Source of the DNA: Acidobacteriota bacterium
GTDB lineage: Bacteria; Acidobacteriota; Terriglobia; Terriglobales; Acidobacteriaceae
NCBI GenBank assembly: GCA_021813745.1
Contig: JAKAJO010000006.1
Coordinates: forward strand, 43,137 to 107,136
DNA length: 64,000 nt
Reading direction: 5' to 3'
Both the position numbers and the translations under genes were made by a program. The notes under the pieces are model-generated. The model was not told the DNA's origin, searched no databases, and saw only the letters and a program-made list of their open reading frames with translations. Each line of letters begins with the position of its first letter. Position 1 is the stretch's first letter. Shown here piece after piece: positions 8,361-18,182 of the stretch.

Positions 8361-10244
8361 TTACTCCTTTGCCTTTTGGGTGGAAGGCAACACGCTGGCA
8401 ATCACTTCAGCGGCGACAGCATAGCGTCCAAACGGAGCGGTGATCTGCACGCCCTGTACGAGGGGGCGAACGGATTGAAGCATCTCATGGGCAATCTGAA
8501 TACCTTCTCTTTGGGCGGCCTCTGGTGTTTCAGCAAGAGCCATGCGGAGCATTATCTCCTCTGGCATGGAGACACGCAGATCGTTTTTCATGAATTCTGC
8601 GTTTCGCAAACTCGTTAGGGGCCAGATGCCCGCGATGACCGGAATGCGATTTTGCTCGATGCGCTTCAAGAACTGCTCGAGCAGACGCAGGTCGAACACA
8701 GGCTGCGTGATTGCATACTCAGCGCCGGCTTCAACCTTGAATGCGAAACGACGCAACTCATGTTCTATGTCAGGTGCGCCAGGATTGGCCGAGACGCCAA
8801 TGGTGAAGTTCGTGGATGCGCCGATGGCGTTCGAGCCGATATCGAGCCCATGGTTCAATTGGCGCGCGAGGTTAACCAGGCCGATGGAATCCACATCGAA
8901 GACGGCCGTAGCATCCGGATAATTACCGAGCTTGGGCGGATCGCCGGTCAGGCAGAGAATATTGCGCAGGCCGATCGAAGAAGCCCCAAGCAAGTCCGAC
9001 TGGATGGATAAGACATTGCGGTCACGGCACGTGTAGTGCAGCACGGTTTCGATGCCGGTGTTCTGCTGAATCTGGATGCAGAGGCTTTGTGCACTCATAC
9101 GCGCGGATGCGCGTGGCGAGTCAGGTACGTTGACCGCATGGACGCCCAACTGAGCGAGCAACTGGGCGCCTTCGATTTCTCGGTGGCAGTCGATGCCTTT
9201 GGGGGGGACAATCTCAACCAGCGTGACGAAGCTGCCTTGCTCGATCAAGGAGCCAAGGCGGGAGCGTTGTCCGAGCGATCCTGGAGGAGTTTCCTTATCA
9301 GGCTCTGGATTGACGCTGCCCTCAACGACGTGTGCCTGACCCTCGATGGCGCGCATTGCGTTGCGCATTGCTCGAATGTGGTTGGGGGTAGTGCCACAGC
9401 ATCCGCCAACAATCTGAACGCCGGCGGCAATCGCTTTGCGAGCGAAGCTAGCCATGTACTCAGGCGAGCAGAAATAAATGTTGCGTCCGTCGACCTCCCG
9501 CGGCAGACCGGCGTTGGGCATGGCAGCAATTGGCAGAGGGGTTGCACCGCGCATGGCCTCCACAGCGGTAAGGACCGCGGATGGCCCGGTCGAGCAATTG
9601 ACTCCAATCGCTCCAGCGCCCCATTCCGTCAACATTGCCGCCGCGTGTTTCGGCGACGATCCATCAAGACAATTACTTTCATCATCCACGGTAACCATGA
9701 CCAGGATAGGCAGATGAGGAGCAGTCTCTTGTGCAGCGAGGAGAGCTTCGCGTGCCTCGTTAAGGGCGGGCATTGTCTCAACGATCAGAAAATCGGCTCC
9801 AGCCCCAGACAATGCTTTCATTTGTTCGGCAAAGGCAGCACGGGCTTCGTCCAGGCCGGTCTTGCCAAGTGGCTCCAATCGAACGCCGAGGGGCCCCACG
9901 GCACCCGCCACCCAGATGTCGCCTGTCAGCCTTGGCCTCAGATGGGCGGCCGCCTCGCGGGCTATGCGCACACCGGCGGCGTTGATCTCGGTTACCTTGC
10001 CTCCCAGTCCATGTCGCGACAGTCGTAATCGGTTGGCGCCGAAGGTGTTCGACTCCAGGATTTGCGCTCCGGCCTGCAGATACTCCTCATGGACGGCCGT
10101 GATCAGCGCGGGATCAGAGAGATTCAGTTCGTCGTAGCAGCGATGGATGAAGATTCCGCGGGAGTACAGCACCGTTCCCATTGCGCCATCGGCGAGGAGG
10201 GGCTGGTTTGCGAGGATTTCACTGAAACGCGGCATTGTTGACAT
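8361..10244 (-). CDS. Bifunctional homocysteine S-methyltransferase / methylenetetrahydrofolate reductase
   Basis: A 627-residue fusion. Residues about 1-300 form a homocysteine methyltransferase barrel (LADGAMGTVLYSRG, with zinc ligands in IGVNCSTGPSA and GGCCGTTPNHI). Residues about 330-620 form a MetF-like methylenetetrahydrofolate reductase (TLVEIVPPKG, LTGDPPKLGNYPDATAV, IPVIAGIWPL). The fusion resembles Bacillus YitJ and supplies methyl groups for methionine from 5,10-methylene-THF. I chose the ATG at 10244 (MSTMPRFSEIL) because the 76 residues upstream in the same frame are not protein-like. A second ATG lies three codons in. Confidence 0.93.
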   Translation of the reverse strand: MSTMPRFSEILANQPLLADGAMGTVLYSRGIFIHRCYDELNLSDPALITAVHEEYLQAGAQILESNTFGANRLRLSRHGLGGKVTEINAAGVRIAREAAAHLRPRLTGDIWVAGAVGPLGVRLEPLGKTGLDEARAAFAEQMKALSGAGADFLIVETMPALNEAREALLAAQETAPHLPILVMVTVDDESNCLDGSSPKHAAAMLTEWGAGAIGVNCSTGPSAVLTAVEAMRGATPLPIAAMPNAGLPREVDGRNIYFCSPEYMASFARKAIAAGVQIVGGCCGTTPNHIRAMRNAMRAIEGQAHVVEGSVNPEPDKETPPGSLGQRSRLGSLIEQGSFVTLVEIVPPKGIDCHREIEGAQLLAQLGVHAVNVPDSPRASARMSAQSLCIQIQQNTGIETVLHYTCRDRNVLSIQSDLLGASSIGLRNILCLTGDPPKLGNYPDATAVFDVDSIGLVNLARQLNHGLDIGSNAIGASTNFTIGVSANPGAPDIEHELRRFAFKVEAGAEYAITQPVFDLRLLEQFLKRIEQNRIPVIAGIWPLTSLRNAEFMKNDLRVSMPEEIMLRMALAETPEAAQREGIQIAHEMLQSVRPLVQGVQITAPFGRYAVAAEVIASVLPSTQKAKE

Positions 10245-10549
10245 GCTATCGCATCGACGAAGGGGTTGTATGGCTTGCTGGGAGCATGGATCAACGCCGT
10301 GCCGGCGCAGAAAAGAAGATGAGCCTGGACTCAAGTCTGATTCTCCGGGAGGAGGTTTTCCCAATTCATGGTGAGGAAGGGGGACGCCGTGAAAGCAGGT
10401 AGCTTTGTTATACTTCGAGAGTCTAAATGAGTGTAGCCATTGCGATGCGTACGGGGTCCGTACCTGTCCCAAGAAACCTGCAATCGCGAGTCCGGGTGTT
10501 CACCTAAAGGCGCTGCAATGTTGAGTGCGCCCTGTCGAGGTAAGGGATT
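10245..10549. other. Divergent intergenic region (305 bases)
   Basis: Spacer between the leftward metF fusion and the rightward lipoprotein gene, expected to carry both promoters. It contains a small perfect hairpin, GTACGG-GGT-CCGTAC, near 10447-10461, and a TTATAC hexamer near 10410. I looked for an S-box or other methionine riboswitch ahead of metF and did not find one. Confidence 0.5.
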
Positions 10550-11995
10550 TTGAAGAAGAGAAGTTTATGGTTGAGCGCCGCAGGTTCTTTGGCTGTGGCC
10601 GTAATTCTGGCAGGGTGCGGCACCACAACTTATTTCGCGGGCCGCAATTTGCCACCGAGTGGCCTGCTCCATCGGGTGTTGATTGCCGTCCAAAACCCCA
10701 GTTCATTTGCGCGGGGCGCTCTGGAATTTGTAGACGCGTACTACGACATCCGTTACGCGTACGACAATATCAATAAAACATATTCGATTAGCGGCTATTC
10801 GGGCTCTCTGCCGATCAGCATTCAGAATATGCCCGAAGAGCAGACGGGTGCTGTGTATGGCTCAGGTGACGGAAGTCTGACTTATGTCAACTACGGCCAG
10901 GAAAACACGAATGGTTCGGTTCCCGGACTCACGGGAGCATCAGCGAGCGTCTTTGCGACCCGCAGTCAGAGTTATGTTTTTGCAGCGAGTCAACAAGCCC
11001 ACGTGGTGACCGCGGTAAATCGGCTGACGAATCAGGCTGCAAACCTGAGTCTTCCAGGCGTTTATCGCGTGAGTGTGAATCCGGGCGGAACGATAGCGAT
11101 GGCGTTCGTTCAGAACTCAAACTACGTGTACTACTTGCGGCAACTGACCGCTTCCCAGACGATTACCTATGCTGGCGGGCCGGGTAACTGGCCCAAGGCC
11201 GCCGTTGACTGCGAGCCACAGAATGCGCCTCTCTGGTGTTTGCTTCAGGCTCAAAGTCCCGATAATGTGGATGCGACGGGCAACTACTATGGTGCGCCAC
11301 TTTCGTTCGATCGGCCGATCAAGGCTGTATTTTCTCCGGACGGCGGAACCGCGTACGTTCTGAATTGCGGCCCCGAATGCGGCGGAACTGCGTCTTCGGT
11401 GACTCCGCTTTCTGCGAGTCCGCTGATCTTCCAGGTGGGGCAACAATCGGGGACTTTGCCGAAGACGGGCCAGCTTTCTTTTATTCCCATCGTTGGAGGC
11501 GCAACCAATGCCTTCGTGACGGGATCCACCATGTATGTGGTTGGACAGCAGTTGCAGCCGGATGGGTTGTTTACGGGTAACTTGACGGTTTTGAATTTGT
11601 TGAATAACACGGCGGGCAGCCCGATTCCCATTAGTGACGGTATACCCGGCGGGGTGAGTCGTATGCTGCTGGCTGACGACAATACCCTTTGGATTGGCAT
11701 GACAAAGTGCAACAACGGAGAGCGATTCGCGAAGGGTCTGCCCTATGGATGCCTGACGATGTTCAATACTTCGACGAACAGCGTCACCATGATCGAACCG
11801 TATCTTGGCGATCTGACAGGCATTGCCGACGTGGAAGGGTTGCACAAGGTGTACGTGGCGCAAGGTGGTCAGGTGTATATCTACAGCACACGTGACGGCT
11901 CCGCCATCAATAATCAGTACGTGACTGTGACGGGCACAGCGTATGACGTTGCGTACATGGATGGCACTACCGACTATAACAACACCGTGTACTGA
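10550..11995 (+). CDS. Lipoprotein of unknown function, beta-propeller-like
   Basis: A 481-residue exported lipoprotein. The signal peptide ends in a good lipobox (ILAGC, Cys at about residue 23), so it should be anchored in the outer membrane or periplasmic leaflet. The rest is rich in Gly, Thr, Asn and Tyr, with repeated short beta segments (SYVFAASQQAHVVTAVN, PDGGTAYVLNC) that recall bacterial NHL/YVTN-type propeller proteins; that is inference only. Translation starts at TTG (10550-10552), preceded by GAGGTAAGG. It ends 5 bases before bshB1, so they are probably co-transcribed, although no functional link is evident. Confidence 0.75.
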   Translation: MKKRSLWLSAAGSLAVAVILAGCGTTTYFAGRNLPPSGLLHRVLIAVQNPSSFARGALEFVDAYYDIRYAYDNINKTYSISGYSGSLPISIQNMPEEQTGAVYGSGDGSLTYVNYGQENTNGSVPGLTGASASVFATRSQSYVFAASQQAHVVTAVNRLTNQAANLSLPGVYRVSVNPGGTIAMAFVQNSNYVYYLRQLTASQTITYAGGPGNWPKAAVDCEPQNAPLWCLLQAQSPDNVDATGNYYGAPLSFDRPIKAVFSPDGGTAYVLNCGPECGGTASSVTPLSASPLIFQVGQQSGTLPKTGQLSFIPIVGGATNAFVTGSTMYVVGQQLQPDGLFTGNLTVLNLLNNTAGSPIPISDGIPGGVSRMLLADDNTLWIGMTKCNNGERFAKGLPYGCLTMFNTSTNSVTMIEPYLGDLTGIADVEGLHKVYVAQGGQVYIYSTRDGSAINNQYVTVTGTAYDVAYMDGTTDYNNTVY

Positions 11996-12000
11996 TCCCC

Positions 12001-12729
12001 ATGGACAGCGCCACTCAGCTTCCGATCGATGTTCTAGCGATTGCAGCGCATCGTGACGATGTGGAGCAGACTTGTGGCGGCACGCTGATTCGGATGGCCG
12101 CCCGTGGTTTGCGGACGGCAATTCTGGATCTTACCCAGGGAGAGGCGGGCACACGCGGCAACGCGGCGGAGCGTGCCCGGGAGGCTGCGGAAGCGGCTCG
12201 CATCCTCGGAGTTGGCTGGAGAGAAGCGCTGGATATTCCCGACGGCGCAGTTGAAAACACTTTCGAAAACAGGGTCAAGATTGCGCGTGTGGTTCGTGAA
12301 CTGCGTCCGCGTGTTGTGATTTTGCCTTATTGGCGGGCGCGCCATCCGGATCACGCTACCGCGGCAAAACTTGGGTATGAATCTTGCTTCGTCTCAGGTC
12401 TTCAGAAGGTGGATACGGGGCAAGCGCCGCATCGACCTTTCAAGATTGTTTATGCGAGCCTTTATGCCGACGTGCGGCCAAGCTTTGTCGTGGATATTTC
12501 TCCCTTTATCGAACAGCGCCATGCCGCGCTGATGGCTTATGTTTCGCAGTATGCGCAGCAATCGACCGGCAACGCGCTCTTCGTTCCCGAGGCGGAGATT
12601 CGGGAGCGAACATTCGCCGAAGCGCGCCATTATGGGCTGCTGGCGGGTGTGCATTACGGGGAACCGTTTGTCCAGAAGGAAGTGGGATTGGTGGACGATT
12701 TGACGCTTCTGCCCGTTCAGTCGATATAG
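12001..12729 (+). CDS. bshB1: Bacillithiol biosynthesis deacetylase BshB1 (PIG-L family)
   Basis: A 242-residue zinc deacetylase that removes the acetyl group from GlcNAc-malate on the way to bacillithiol. The N-terminal metal motif is AAHRDDVEQTCGG (a variant of the family PHPDD, with His and both Asp kept). The second metal His region is RHPDHATA. LTQGEAGTRG and the conserved C-terminal GLLAGVHYGEPF match BshB1 rather than other LmbE proteins. Bacillithiol genes occur in acidobacteria as well as Firmicutes and Bacteroidetes. bshA and bshC are not in this window. Confidence 0.9.
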   Translation: MDSATQLPIDVLAIAAHRDDVEQTCGGTLIRMAARGLRTAILDLTQGEAGTRGNAAERAREAAEAARILGVGWREALDIPDGAVENTFENRVKIARVVRELRPRVVILPYWRARHPDHATAAKLGYESCFVSGLQKVDTGQAPHRPFKIVYASLYADVRPSFVVDISPFIEQRHAALMAYVSQYAQQSTGNALFVPEAEIRERTFAEARHYGLLAGVHYGEPFVQKEVGLVDDLTLLPVQSI

Positions 12730-12813
12730 AGAGAATGGGATGACTTTCTGATTCGGCACTGCTTCAATGGATACGAAGAGACTGCCTGAAGCTGAAAGCC
12801 GGAGTCGCCGCAG

Positions 12814-13563
12814 ATGCAAAGATGGGACGCCCAACAATACGGCCAGATCGGTGGATTTGTGCCAGATCTCGCGGCCGATCTGATGGAGTGGCTTGCTCCG
12901 CTGCCGAATGAGCGCGTGCTGGATCTCGGCTGTGGGGATGGACGTTTTACAGCGCGCTTGCAGGCAACCGGTGCCACCGTCATCGGAGTTGATTGCTCTC
13001 CGGCGATGGTTGAGGCGGCTCGTTCACGCAACCTGATTGTCGAAGAAGCAGATGCAACGGCGCTGCCGTTTGGCTATGCAACCTTCGATGCTGTTTTTTC
13101 CAATGCCGCGCTCCATTGGATACGCGATCAGGACGCGATGCTTCGAGAGGTCCGCCGAGTCCTTCGCCCCGGGGGGCGCTTTGTGGCAGAGATGGGTGGC
13201 CACGGCAACATTGCAGCCATACGAGTTGCGTTCGCCGCTGTTCTGGAGCGCTACGGAATCGACGGGGATGCAGGAGATCGGAATTACTATCCAACGGCGC
13301 GGGCCTATGAGGAGCAGCTTTCGAAACACGGCTTTTTAGTCGAACGGATGGTGCATTTTCCGCGACCGACGCCGCTGCCGGAGGCAGGTATGTTCGGCTG
13401 GCTCAACACCTTTCGATTGGGAATCCTGGATGAGATTCCGACGGAGAAGCGCCAACGGGTCTTGAATGACACCGTGAAAATGCTTCTTCCTGTTCTTTGC
13501 GACGAGCAAAGACGGTGGATCGCGGATTATGTTCGTTTGCGTTTCGCGGCGCGGGCTCGTTGA
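12814..13563 (+). CDS. Class I SAM-dependent methyltransferase
   Basis: A 249-residue Rossmann methyltransferase. Motif I is VLDLGCGDGRFTARL (residues about 35-49), followed by VIGVDCSPAMVEAAR, a motif IV-like FDAVFSNAALHWI, and the post-motif VRRVLRPGGRFVAEMGG. The overall look resembles trans-aconitate methyltransferase-like proteins (WDAQQYGQ at the N-terminus), but the substrate is not determinable. GGAG lies 9 bases before the ATG. Confidence 0.88.
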   Translation: MQRWDAQQYGQIGGFVPDLAADLMEWLAPLPNERVLDLGCGDGRFTARLQATGATVIGVDCSPAMVEAARSRNLIVEEADATALPFGYATFDAVFSNAALHWIRDQDAMLREVRRVLRPGGRFVAEMGGHGNIAAIRVAFAAVLERYGIDGDAGDRNYYPTARAYEEQLSKHGFLVERMVHFPRPTPLPEAGMFGWLNTFRLGILDEIPTEKRQRVLNDTVKMLLPVLCDEQRRWIADYVRLRFAARAR

Positions 13564-13699
13564 GGCTACGGAATCTGCGAAAAAGTGGTGCTCACCCTTG
13601 GGATCTTGCTGGAGGCGTGAACTGCCCCCAGCAGAATGGAGTGCGGATGGAACAGGAAACCTGCGAGCTTCGAGGGCAGGATCCCCGCCCAAGTCCAAG

Positions 13700-14392
13700 T
13701 CACGGCCTTTGGTCGGCTTCCAGAGCTTTTAGCCTAAACAGAAGGCCTGCAGCGATGCCGGCAATGCTGGGTATCAGGAGAAACAGCCAGACCTGGTCCA
13801 AGGCCTTTCCGCCAACAAACAGCGCGGGTCCCAGGCTGCGTGCTGGATTTACGCTCACGCCTGTGATGTGAATTCCAAAGATATGAATGGCCACAAGGGT
13901 AATGCCGATCGCGAGTCCGGCGAAACCGGCTGGGGCGCTCTTCTGCGTCGATCCCAAGATGACAAGAACAAAGATGAGGGTGGCAAAGAACTCAAATAGG
14001 ATGGCTGATTTCAAATCGAATCCGCCCTGATATCCAGGCCCCCATCCGTCTTGTGCGAGGCCGCTTGCCGCGATGCTATAGCCGCCAGCGATACCGCCGA
14101 TGATAGCGGAAAGAACCCACGCTGCGAGGATGGCTCCGAGAAACTGTCCAATCCAATATCCAAACATGTCTTTGATTGACATCCGGCCTGCGGTCCAGAC
14201 TCCCAGGCTCACAGCCGGATTAATGTGGCAGCCAGAGATCGGGCCAATTCCGTAGGCCGCAGCAATCAACCCAAAGCCAAAAGCAAAGGCGATTCCGACA
14301 ATCCCTACCTTGTCGCCAGCAACGACTGCGGTTCCGCAGCCGAATAGAACCAGAATGAAGGTTCCGACCAACTCTGCGAGATACTTCTTCAT
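13700..14392 (-). CDS. aqpZ: Aquaporin Z
   Basis: A 230-residue water channel with six membrane helices and two NPA half-helices: SGCHINPAVSLG (about residue 63) and VSVNPARSLGPAL (about residue 183). The N-terminal KKYLAELVGTFILVLFGCG is typical for AqpZ. The arginine after the second NPA and the His in the preceding helix (VAIHIFGIHITG) fit a water-selective filter rather than a glycerol facilitator. It stands alone and is divergent from phoB. Confidence 0.94.
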   Translation of the reverse strand: MKKYLAELVGTFILVLFGCGTAVVAGDKVGIVGIAFAFGFGLIAAAYGIGPISGCHINPAVSLGVWTAGRMSIKDMFGYWIGQFLGAILAAWVLSAIIGGIAGGYSIAASGLAQDGWGPGYQGGFDLKSAILFEFFATLIFVLVILGSTQKSAPAGFAGLAIGITLVAIHIFGIHITGVSVNPARSLGPALFVGGKALDQVWLFLLIPSIAGIAAGLLFRLKALEADQRP

Positions 14393-14698
14393 GGTTTCTC
14401 CCGTAGCTGAATCTGTGTGGGTGTGTGTTTGTGCCGGTCCAGAAGTAGTTAAGAGGGCACCGGACCGATCATCCTGTGATTGCCGATGTGCTGCAGGCCG
14501 CTATCCCTGGCGCCTACGGAGTCTCGCAGAGGTCCACTGAACCGGTCAAGCAAAAAGAGTGAGTTAAGCACTGATCCGGAAATAAGCAGCAGCTCTCCAA
14601 ATTCACACAACGTTTGCAATCCATTTGCCTGGTTGCATTAGTCTGTTGATGATCCTGTGCGGTCTGTGGAATAGAAGGCGAATGGCCGCCGGGCGAGG
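14393..14698. other. Divergent intergenic region (306 bases)
   Basis: Spacer between leftward aqpZ and rightward phoB that must hold both promoters. I see no gene, no tRNA, no long dyad and no convincing Pho box. Confidence 0.5.
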
Positions 14699-15406
14699 AT
14701 GTTTGGGTTGAGCCAGACTATTTTTGTACTCGAAGACGAGACGGACATTGCGCGGCTGGTGCAGCATCATCTTGAGGCCGCTGGATTTACAGTGCGGCTT
14801 TTCCACACGCCGATCAGTCTGATTCCAGATGCGGAGAGGCAGCCCCCCGCACTTTTTCTGCTGGACATCATGGTGCCAGGAGGAGATGGGTTGGATGTGT
14901 GCCGCAGGCTCCGTTCGCACGTTGGACTTTCGACCGTTCCGATTATTTTTCTGACTGCGCGAGCTGGAGAAAACGACCGGGTGCTCGGCCTTGAACAAGG
15001 CGCAGATGATTACATCACAAAGCCATTTGCAACGCGGGAACTGGTGGCTCGAGTAAAAGCAGTCCTTCGTCGCTTTGAACGTCCAACGACTCCTGCGGTC
15101 ATCAGCTTTGAAGAAATCGTGATCGATGCGAATGCGATGCAGCTTCGCGTGCGTGGCGCACTGACCACGACGACGGCGACTGAGTTCAGGCTGCTCGATT
15201 ATCTGGCGCGGCATCCCGGTCGGGTGTTCAGCCGTGATCATCTGCTGGATGCAGTCTGGGGAGATGCACGCTTTGTTACACCGCGCTCTGTCGACGTCTA
15301 TGTTCGCCGCATTCGTGAGAAAATTGAGTTAGACGCGGAGAATCCGCGCTATTTGAAAACCGTGCGCGGTGCTGGCTACCGATTCGAGATCCCCAAGGGC
15401 GAGTAG
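14699..15406 (+). CDS. PhoB-like OmpR-family response regulator
   Basis: A 235-residue response regulator. The receiver has acidic residues in LEDETD, the phospho-acceptor Asp at about 56 (LLDIMVPG), Thr in FLTARAG and Lys in YITKPF. The C-terminal winged helix is of OmpR/PhoB type ([55 protein letters not shown] end). It is 29 bases ahead of a PhoR-like kinase and upstream of pstS, so control of phosphate starvation genes is the likely role. The start is weakly supported, with only GAGG directly adjacent. Confidence 0.9.
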   Translation: MFGLSQTIFVLEDETDIARLVQHHLEAAGFTVRLFHTPISLIPDAERQPPALFLLDIMVPGGDGLDVCRRLRSHVGLSTVPIIFLTARAGENDRVLGLEQGADDYITKPFATRELVARVKAVLRRFERPTTPAVISFEEIVIDANAMQLRVRGALTTTTATEFRLLDYLARHPGRVFSRDHLLDAVWGDARFVTPRSVDVYVRRIREKIELDAENPRYLKTVRGAGYRFEIPKGE

Positions 15407-15435
15407 CTGCGCGACTTACGAGCGCATACACCGCG

Positions 15436-16884
15436 ATGACGCGGATGGGACGGTTTCTCTTGACCCGCAAAGTGTTTTCGAAGCTGTTGGGACTTTTTGT
15501 CCTGCTGCTTGTATTTCAAACAGTTGCCATGGAGCTGATTCTTCGTCACTTCATGGAAAACACCCCGATGGAAACCCTGCACCGGTTCGATCGTGATGCC
15601 GTGTGGTCGGGGCTTCTGGCACTTGGGGTGGCGCTTCCATTGGCGGCGTGGGCGGCGGGGGGAGTCACAGGACGACTGCAGCGCGTGGTGGACTTTGCCA
15701 GTCGTATTGCCCAAGGGGAGTTTTCGGCGCGCCTGCGTCCGCAAGGTAAAGACGAGCTCTCTGCCACTGAATTGGCCCTGAACCTGACAGCTGAACGGCT
15801 TGAGAGTAACTTCGCGGAGATTGAGAGTCGCAGACACGAACTGGCCACGATGTTGGACTCCATGCAGGAAGGAGTCGTGGCGGTGACGGCTGAGGGGCAA
15901 GTGCTATGGTCAAATTCCGTTATGCAACGCATCGCAGGCACGGAAATCCGCGTCGGCCGTCCGCTTGTGCATGCGATCCGGGACCCTGACTTGCTTGCTT
16001 GTGTCCGGGGTGCGATTGAAAGTCGGGAAGTGCGCCTCAGTCGATCGAGTTTGCTTTCGCCGGGTCGTACCTTCGAAGTGAATGCCGCTCCGCTGCCATC
16101 GGGCGGTGCGCTGGCCGTCTTGCACGATGTAACGCGCATTGAGGCAGCGGAGAAGTCACGCCGGGACTTTATTGCGAATGTGAGTCACGAGCTGCGCACA
16201 CCTCTCACTTCAATCCAGGGTTATGTTGAAACCCTGATTGAGGATCCAAGACCGAATCCAGAGACGACGCGCGAATTTCTCGGCATTATCCAGAAGAATG
16301 CAAGCAGGATGAGCCGACTCACGGAAGACCTCTTGGCTCTTGCCAGCGTCGAAGGACCGGACTACAAGCTGGCTGCTCAGCCGATCCGCGCGAGCGCCCT
16401 CGTGAAGGATGCAATCGAGTCCCTCGGAGGCATTGTCGTTGATTCTGGAATTGAACTTGATTCGGCTGGTGCTCCCGATACTGTTGTGATGGCGGATCCC
16501 GATGCGATGAATCAGGTCTTTGGAAATCTGATTGAGAATGCAGTGAAGTATGGCAGGTCTGGGAAGCGCATTGTCGTGGGCGGGCGGTCTTCAGCGGACG
16601 GGGTGGAATTCTGGGTCCAGGACTTTGGCTCAGGAATTGCCTCGGATCACTTGGAACGGATCTTTGAGCGTTTTTATCGGGTCGACAAGGCGCGTTCGCG
16701 TGAATCAGGCGGGACGGGGCTTGGACTGGCAATCGTGAAGCATATTGTGGAAGCCCACGGGGGGCGGGTCTGGGTGAGGAGCGAACTTGGCTCTGGAGCA
16801 ACCTTCCATTTCACATTGCCCGTGGCTCCACAGCCGGCGTCCAAGCTCGAAACACAGCCCCAACCGGAAAATGCTGGCGCTTAA
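15436..16884 (+). CDS. PhoR-like sensor histidine kinase
   Basis: A 482-residue membrane kinase. Two transmembrane helices (about residues 14-36 and 57-77) bracket only about 20 residues, so there is essentially no periplasmic sensor. HAMP and PAS-like segments follow (to about 235), then the H-box with His251 ([19 protein letters not shown]), N-box ([15 protein letters not shown]), G1 ([20 protein letters not shown]) and G2 ([19 protein letters not shown]). PhoR proteins also lack a large sensor domain and read the Pst transporter state. Its location after phoB and before pstS supports the assignment. Confidence 0.9.
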   Translation: MTRMGRFLLTRKVFSKLLGLFVLLLVFQTVAMELILRHFMENTPMETLHRFDRDAVWSGLLALGVALPLAAWAAGGVTGRLQRVVDFASRIAQGEFSARLRPQGKDELSATELALNLTAERLESNFAEIESRRHELATMLDSMQEGVVAVTAEGQVLWSNSVMQRIAGTEIRVGRPLVHAIRDPDLLACVRGAIESREVRLSRSSLLSPGRTFEVNAAPLPSGGALAVLHDVTRIEAAEKSRRDFIANVSHELRTPLTSIQGYVETLIEDPRPNPETTREFLGIIQKNASRMSRLTEDLLALASVEGPDYKLAAQPIRASALVKDAIESLGGIVVDSGIELDSAGAPDTVVMADPDAMNQVFGNLIENAVKYGRSGKRIVVGGRSSADGVEFWVQDFGSGIASDHLERIFERFYRVDKARSRESGGTGLGLAIVKHIVEAHGGRVWVRSELGSGATFHFTLPVAPQPASKLETQPQPENAGA

Positions 16885-16999
16885 CAATTGGGCGTCAGAA
16901 ATATGTTGCAAATCCTGCATAAAATCCAAGTTCCATTCAAACGCCCGTAACAAAGTTTCCTGACAATAGAGTTGATCATCAATTTGCAGGGAGACATCC

Positions 17000-18001
17000 G
17001 TGAAAAAGACCTTGTTCGCTGTCGGCTTGTTCGTTCTGGCCCTTAGCGCTGTGCACGCCCAAAAACTTACGGGTGCGGGCGCGACATTCCCGTACCCGAT
17101 CTACTCCAAGTGGTTTACCGAGTATAGCAACGCACATCGAGGCGTGGAGGTGAATTATGCATCGATTGGGTCCGGCGGCGGCATCGCGCAGGTCACGAAG
17201 GGCCTGGTGGATTTTGGTGCCTCGGATATGCCGATGACTGATGCGATGCTTGCCGCGTCCAACGTGAAACTGATTCATCTTCCCACGGTATTGGGTGCAG
17301 TTGTGCCAGTTTTTAACGTTCCTGGTGTGACAGACCTCCGCTTCAGTCCCGACGTGCTGGCGGATATTTACATCGGCAAGATCACAAACTGGAATGATCC
17401 GCGCATCGCCAAGGACAATCCCGGCGCTCATCTTCCAAGTCAGAAAATCATTGTGGTGCACAGATCGGATGGCTCTGGCACCAGCTTTATATGGACGGAT
17501 TATTTGAGCAAGGTGAGCAAGGCCTGGGCCGAGGGTCCGGGGAAGGGCACATCGCCCAACTGGCCGGTGGGTGTGGGTGGCAAAGGCAATGAGGGCGTGG
17601 CCGGACTTGTTCGCCAACTGCCGGGCGCCATTGGCTACGTGGAGTTAATCTACGCGCTGCAGAACAACATCCAGTTTGGAAGCATTCGCAATGCAGCCGG
17701 CAACTGGGTGAAGGCATCGATTGCCGGAGTGACGGAAGCGGCCGGAAGCATCAAGTCGATGCCAGCTGATTTCCGGGTGTCAATTACCAACGCACCCGGT
17801 GCCACAGCCTATCCGATATCGAGCTTTACCTATCTTCTGATTCCTGAGACGGCCGGTAAGCCCGCGAACCGCGCGGTACTCAAGGACATGCTGAGCTGGA
17901 TTCTCAAGTCGGGTGAGAGCGAGGCCTCCGCATTGTCCTATGCGCCTCTTCCGCAGAATCTTGTTGATGCGGAATTGAAGGTTGTTTACTCGTTGAAGTA
18001 G
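17000..18001 (+). CDS. pstS: Phosphate ABC transporter substrate-binding protein PstS
   Basis: A 333-residue periplasmic phosphate-binding protein with a signal peptide (MKKTLFAVGLFVLALSAVHA). Phosphate-contact segments are GAGATFPYPIYSKW, YASIGSGGG, FGASDMPM and RSDGSGTSFIWTDYL. The C-terminal LPQNLV segment is typical. It follows phoBR by 115 bases, and a strong terminator comes 18 bases after its stop. pstC, pstA, pstB and phoU are therefore not in this operon and must lie elsewhere. Confidence 0.94.
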   Translation: MKKTLFAVGLFVLALSAVHAQKLTGAGATFPYPIYSKWFTEYSNAHRGVEVNYASIGSGGGIAQVTKGLVDFGASDMPMTDAMLAASNVKLIHLPTVLGAVVPVFNVPGVTDLRFSPDVLADIYIGKITNWNDPRIAKDNPGAHLPSQKIIVVHRSDGSGTSFIWTDYLSKVSKAWAEGPGKGTSPNWPVGVGGKGNEGVAGLVRQLPGAIGYVELIYALQNNIQFGSIRNAAGNWVKASIAGVTEAAGSIKSMPADFRVSITNAPGATAYPISSFTYLLIPETAGKPANRAVLKDMLSWILKSGESEASALSYAPLPQNLVDAELKVVYSLK

Positions 18002-18018
18002 CCATCGTCCATCCGGAT

Positions 18019-18062
18019 CCATCGGGGCCTGCCAAATAGTTGGCAGGCCCCGATGGCGTTTT
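18019..18062 (+). terminator. Intrinsic terminator after pstS, 17-bp perfect stem
   Basis: CCATCGGGGCCTGCCAA (18019-18035) pairs perfectly with the complement at 18040-18056 around an ATAG loop, followed by CGTTTT. It ends the phoB-phoR-pstS unit. Confidence 0.9.
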
Positions 18063-18182
18063 GGCCAATTTCCTTGACTTGTGGAACTCATCCCGTGCCG
18101 TTTACGTATCGGATTGCAGTCGGTTGAGCGCCAGCCCTGATTGCAGTTTGGGACTTTCGGGACATGCTCAGCGTTGAATCGT

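Noticed and set aside
9036..10028. Long open frame (330 residues) on the plus strand
   Set aside because: It is antisense to the well-supported metF fusion and has the skewed composition of a shadow frame.
11117..12121. Long open frame (334 residues) on the minus strand
   Set aside because: It is antisense to the lipoprotein and bshB1 genes, is His/Arg-rich, and has no domain.
16885..16999. Pho box upstream of pstS
   Set aside because: No CTGTCAT-type direct repeats are recognisable; the acidobacterial consensus is unknown to me.
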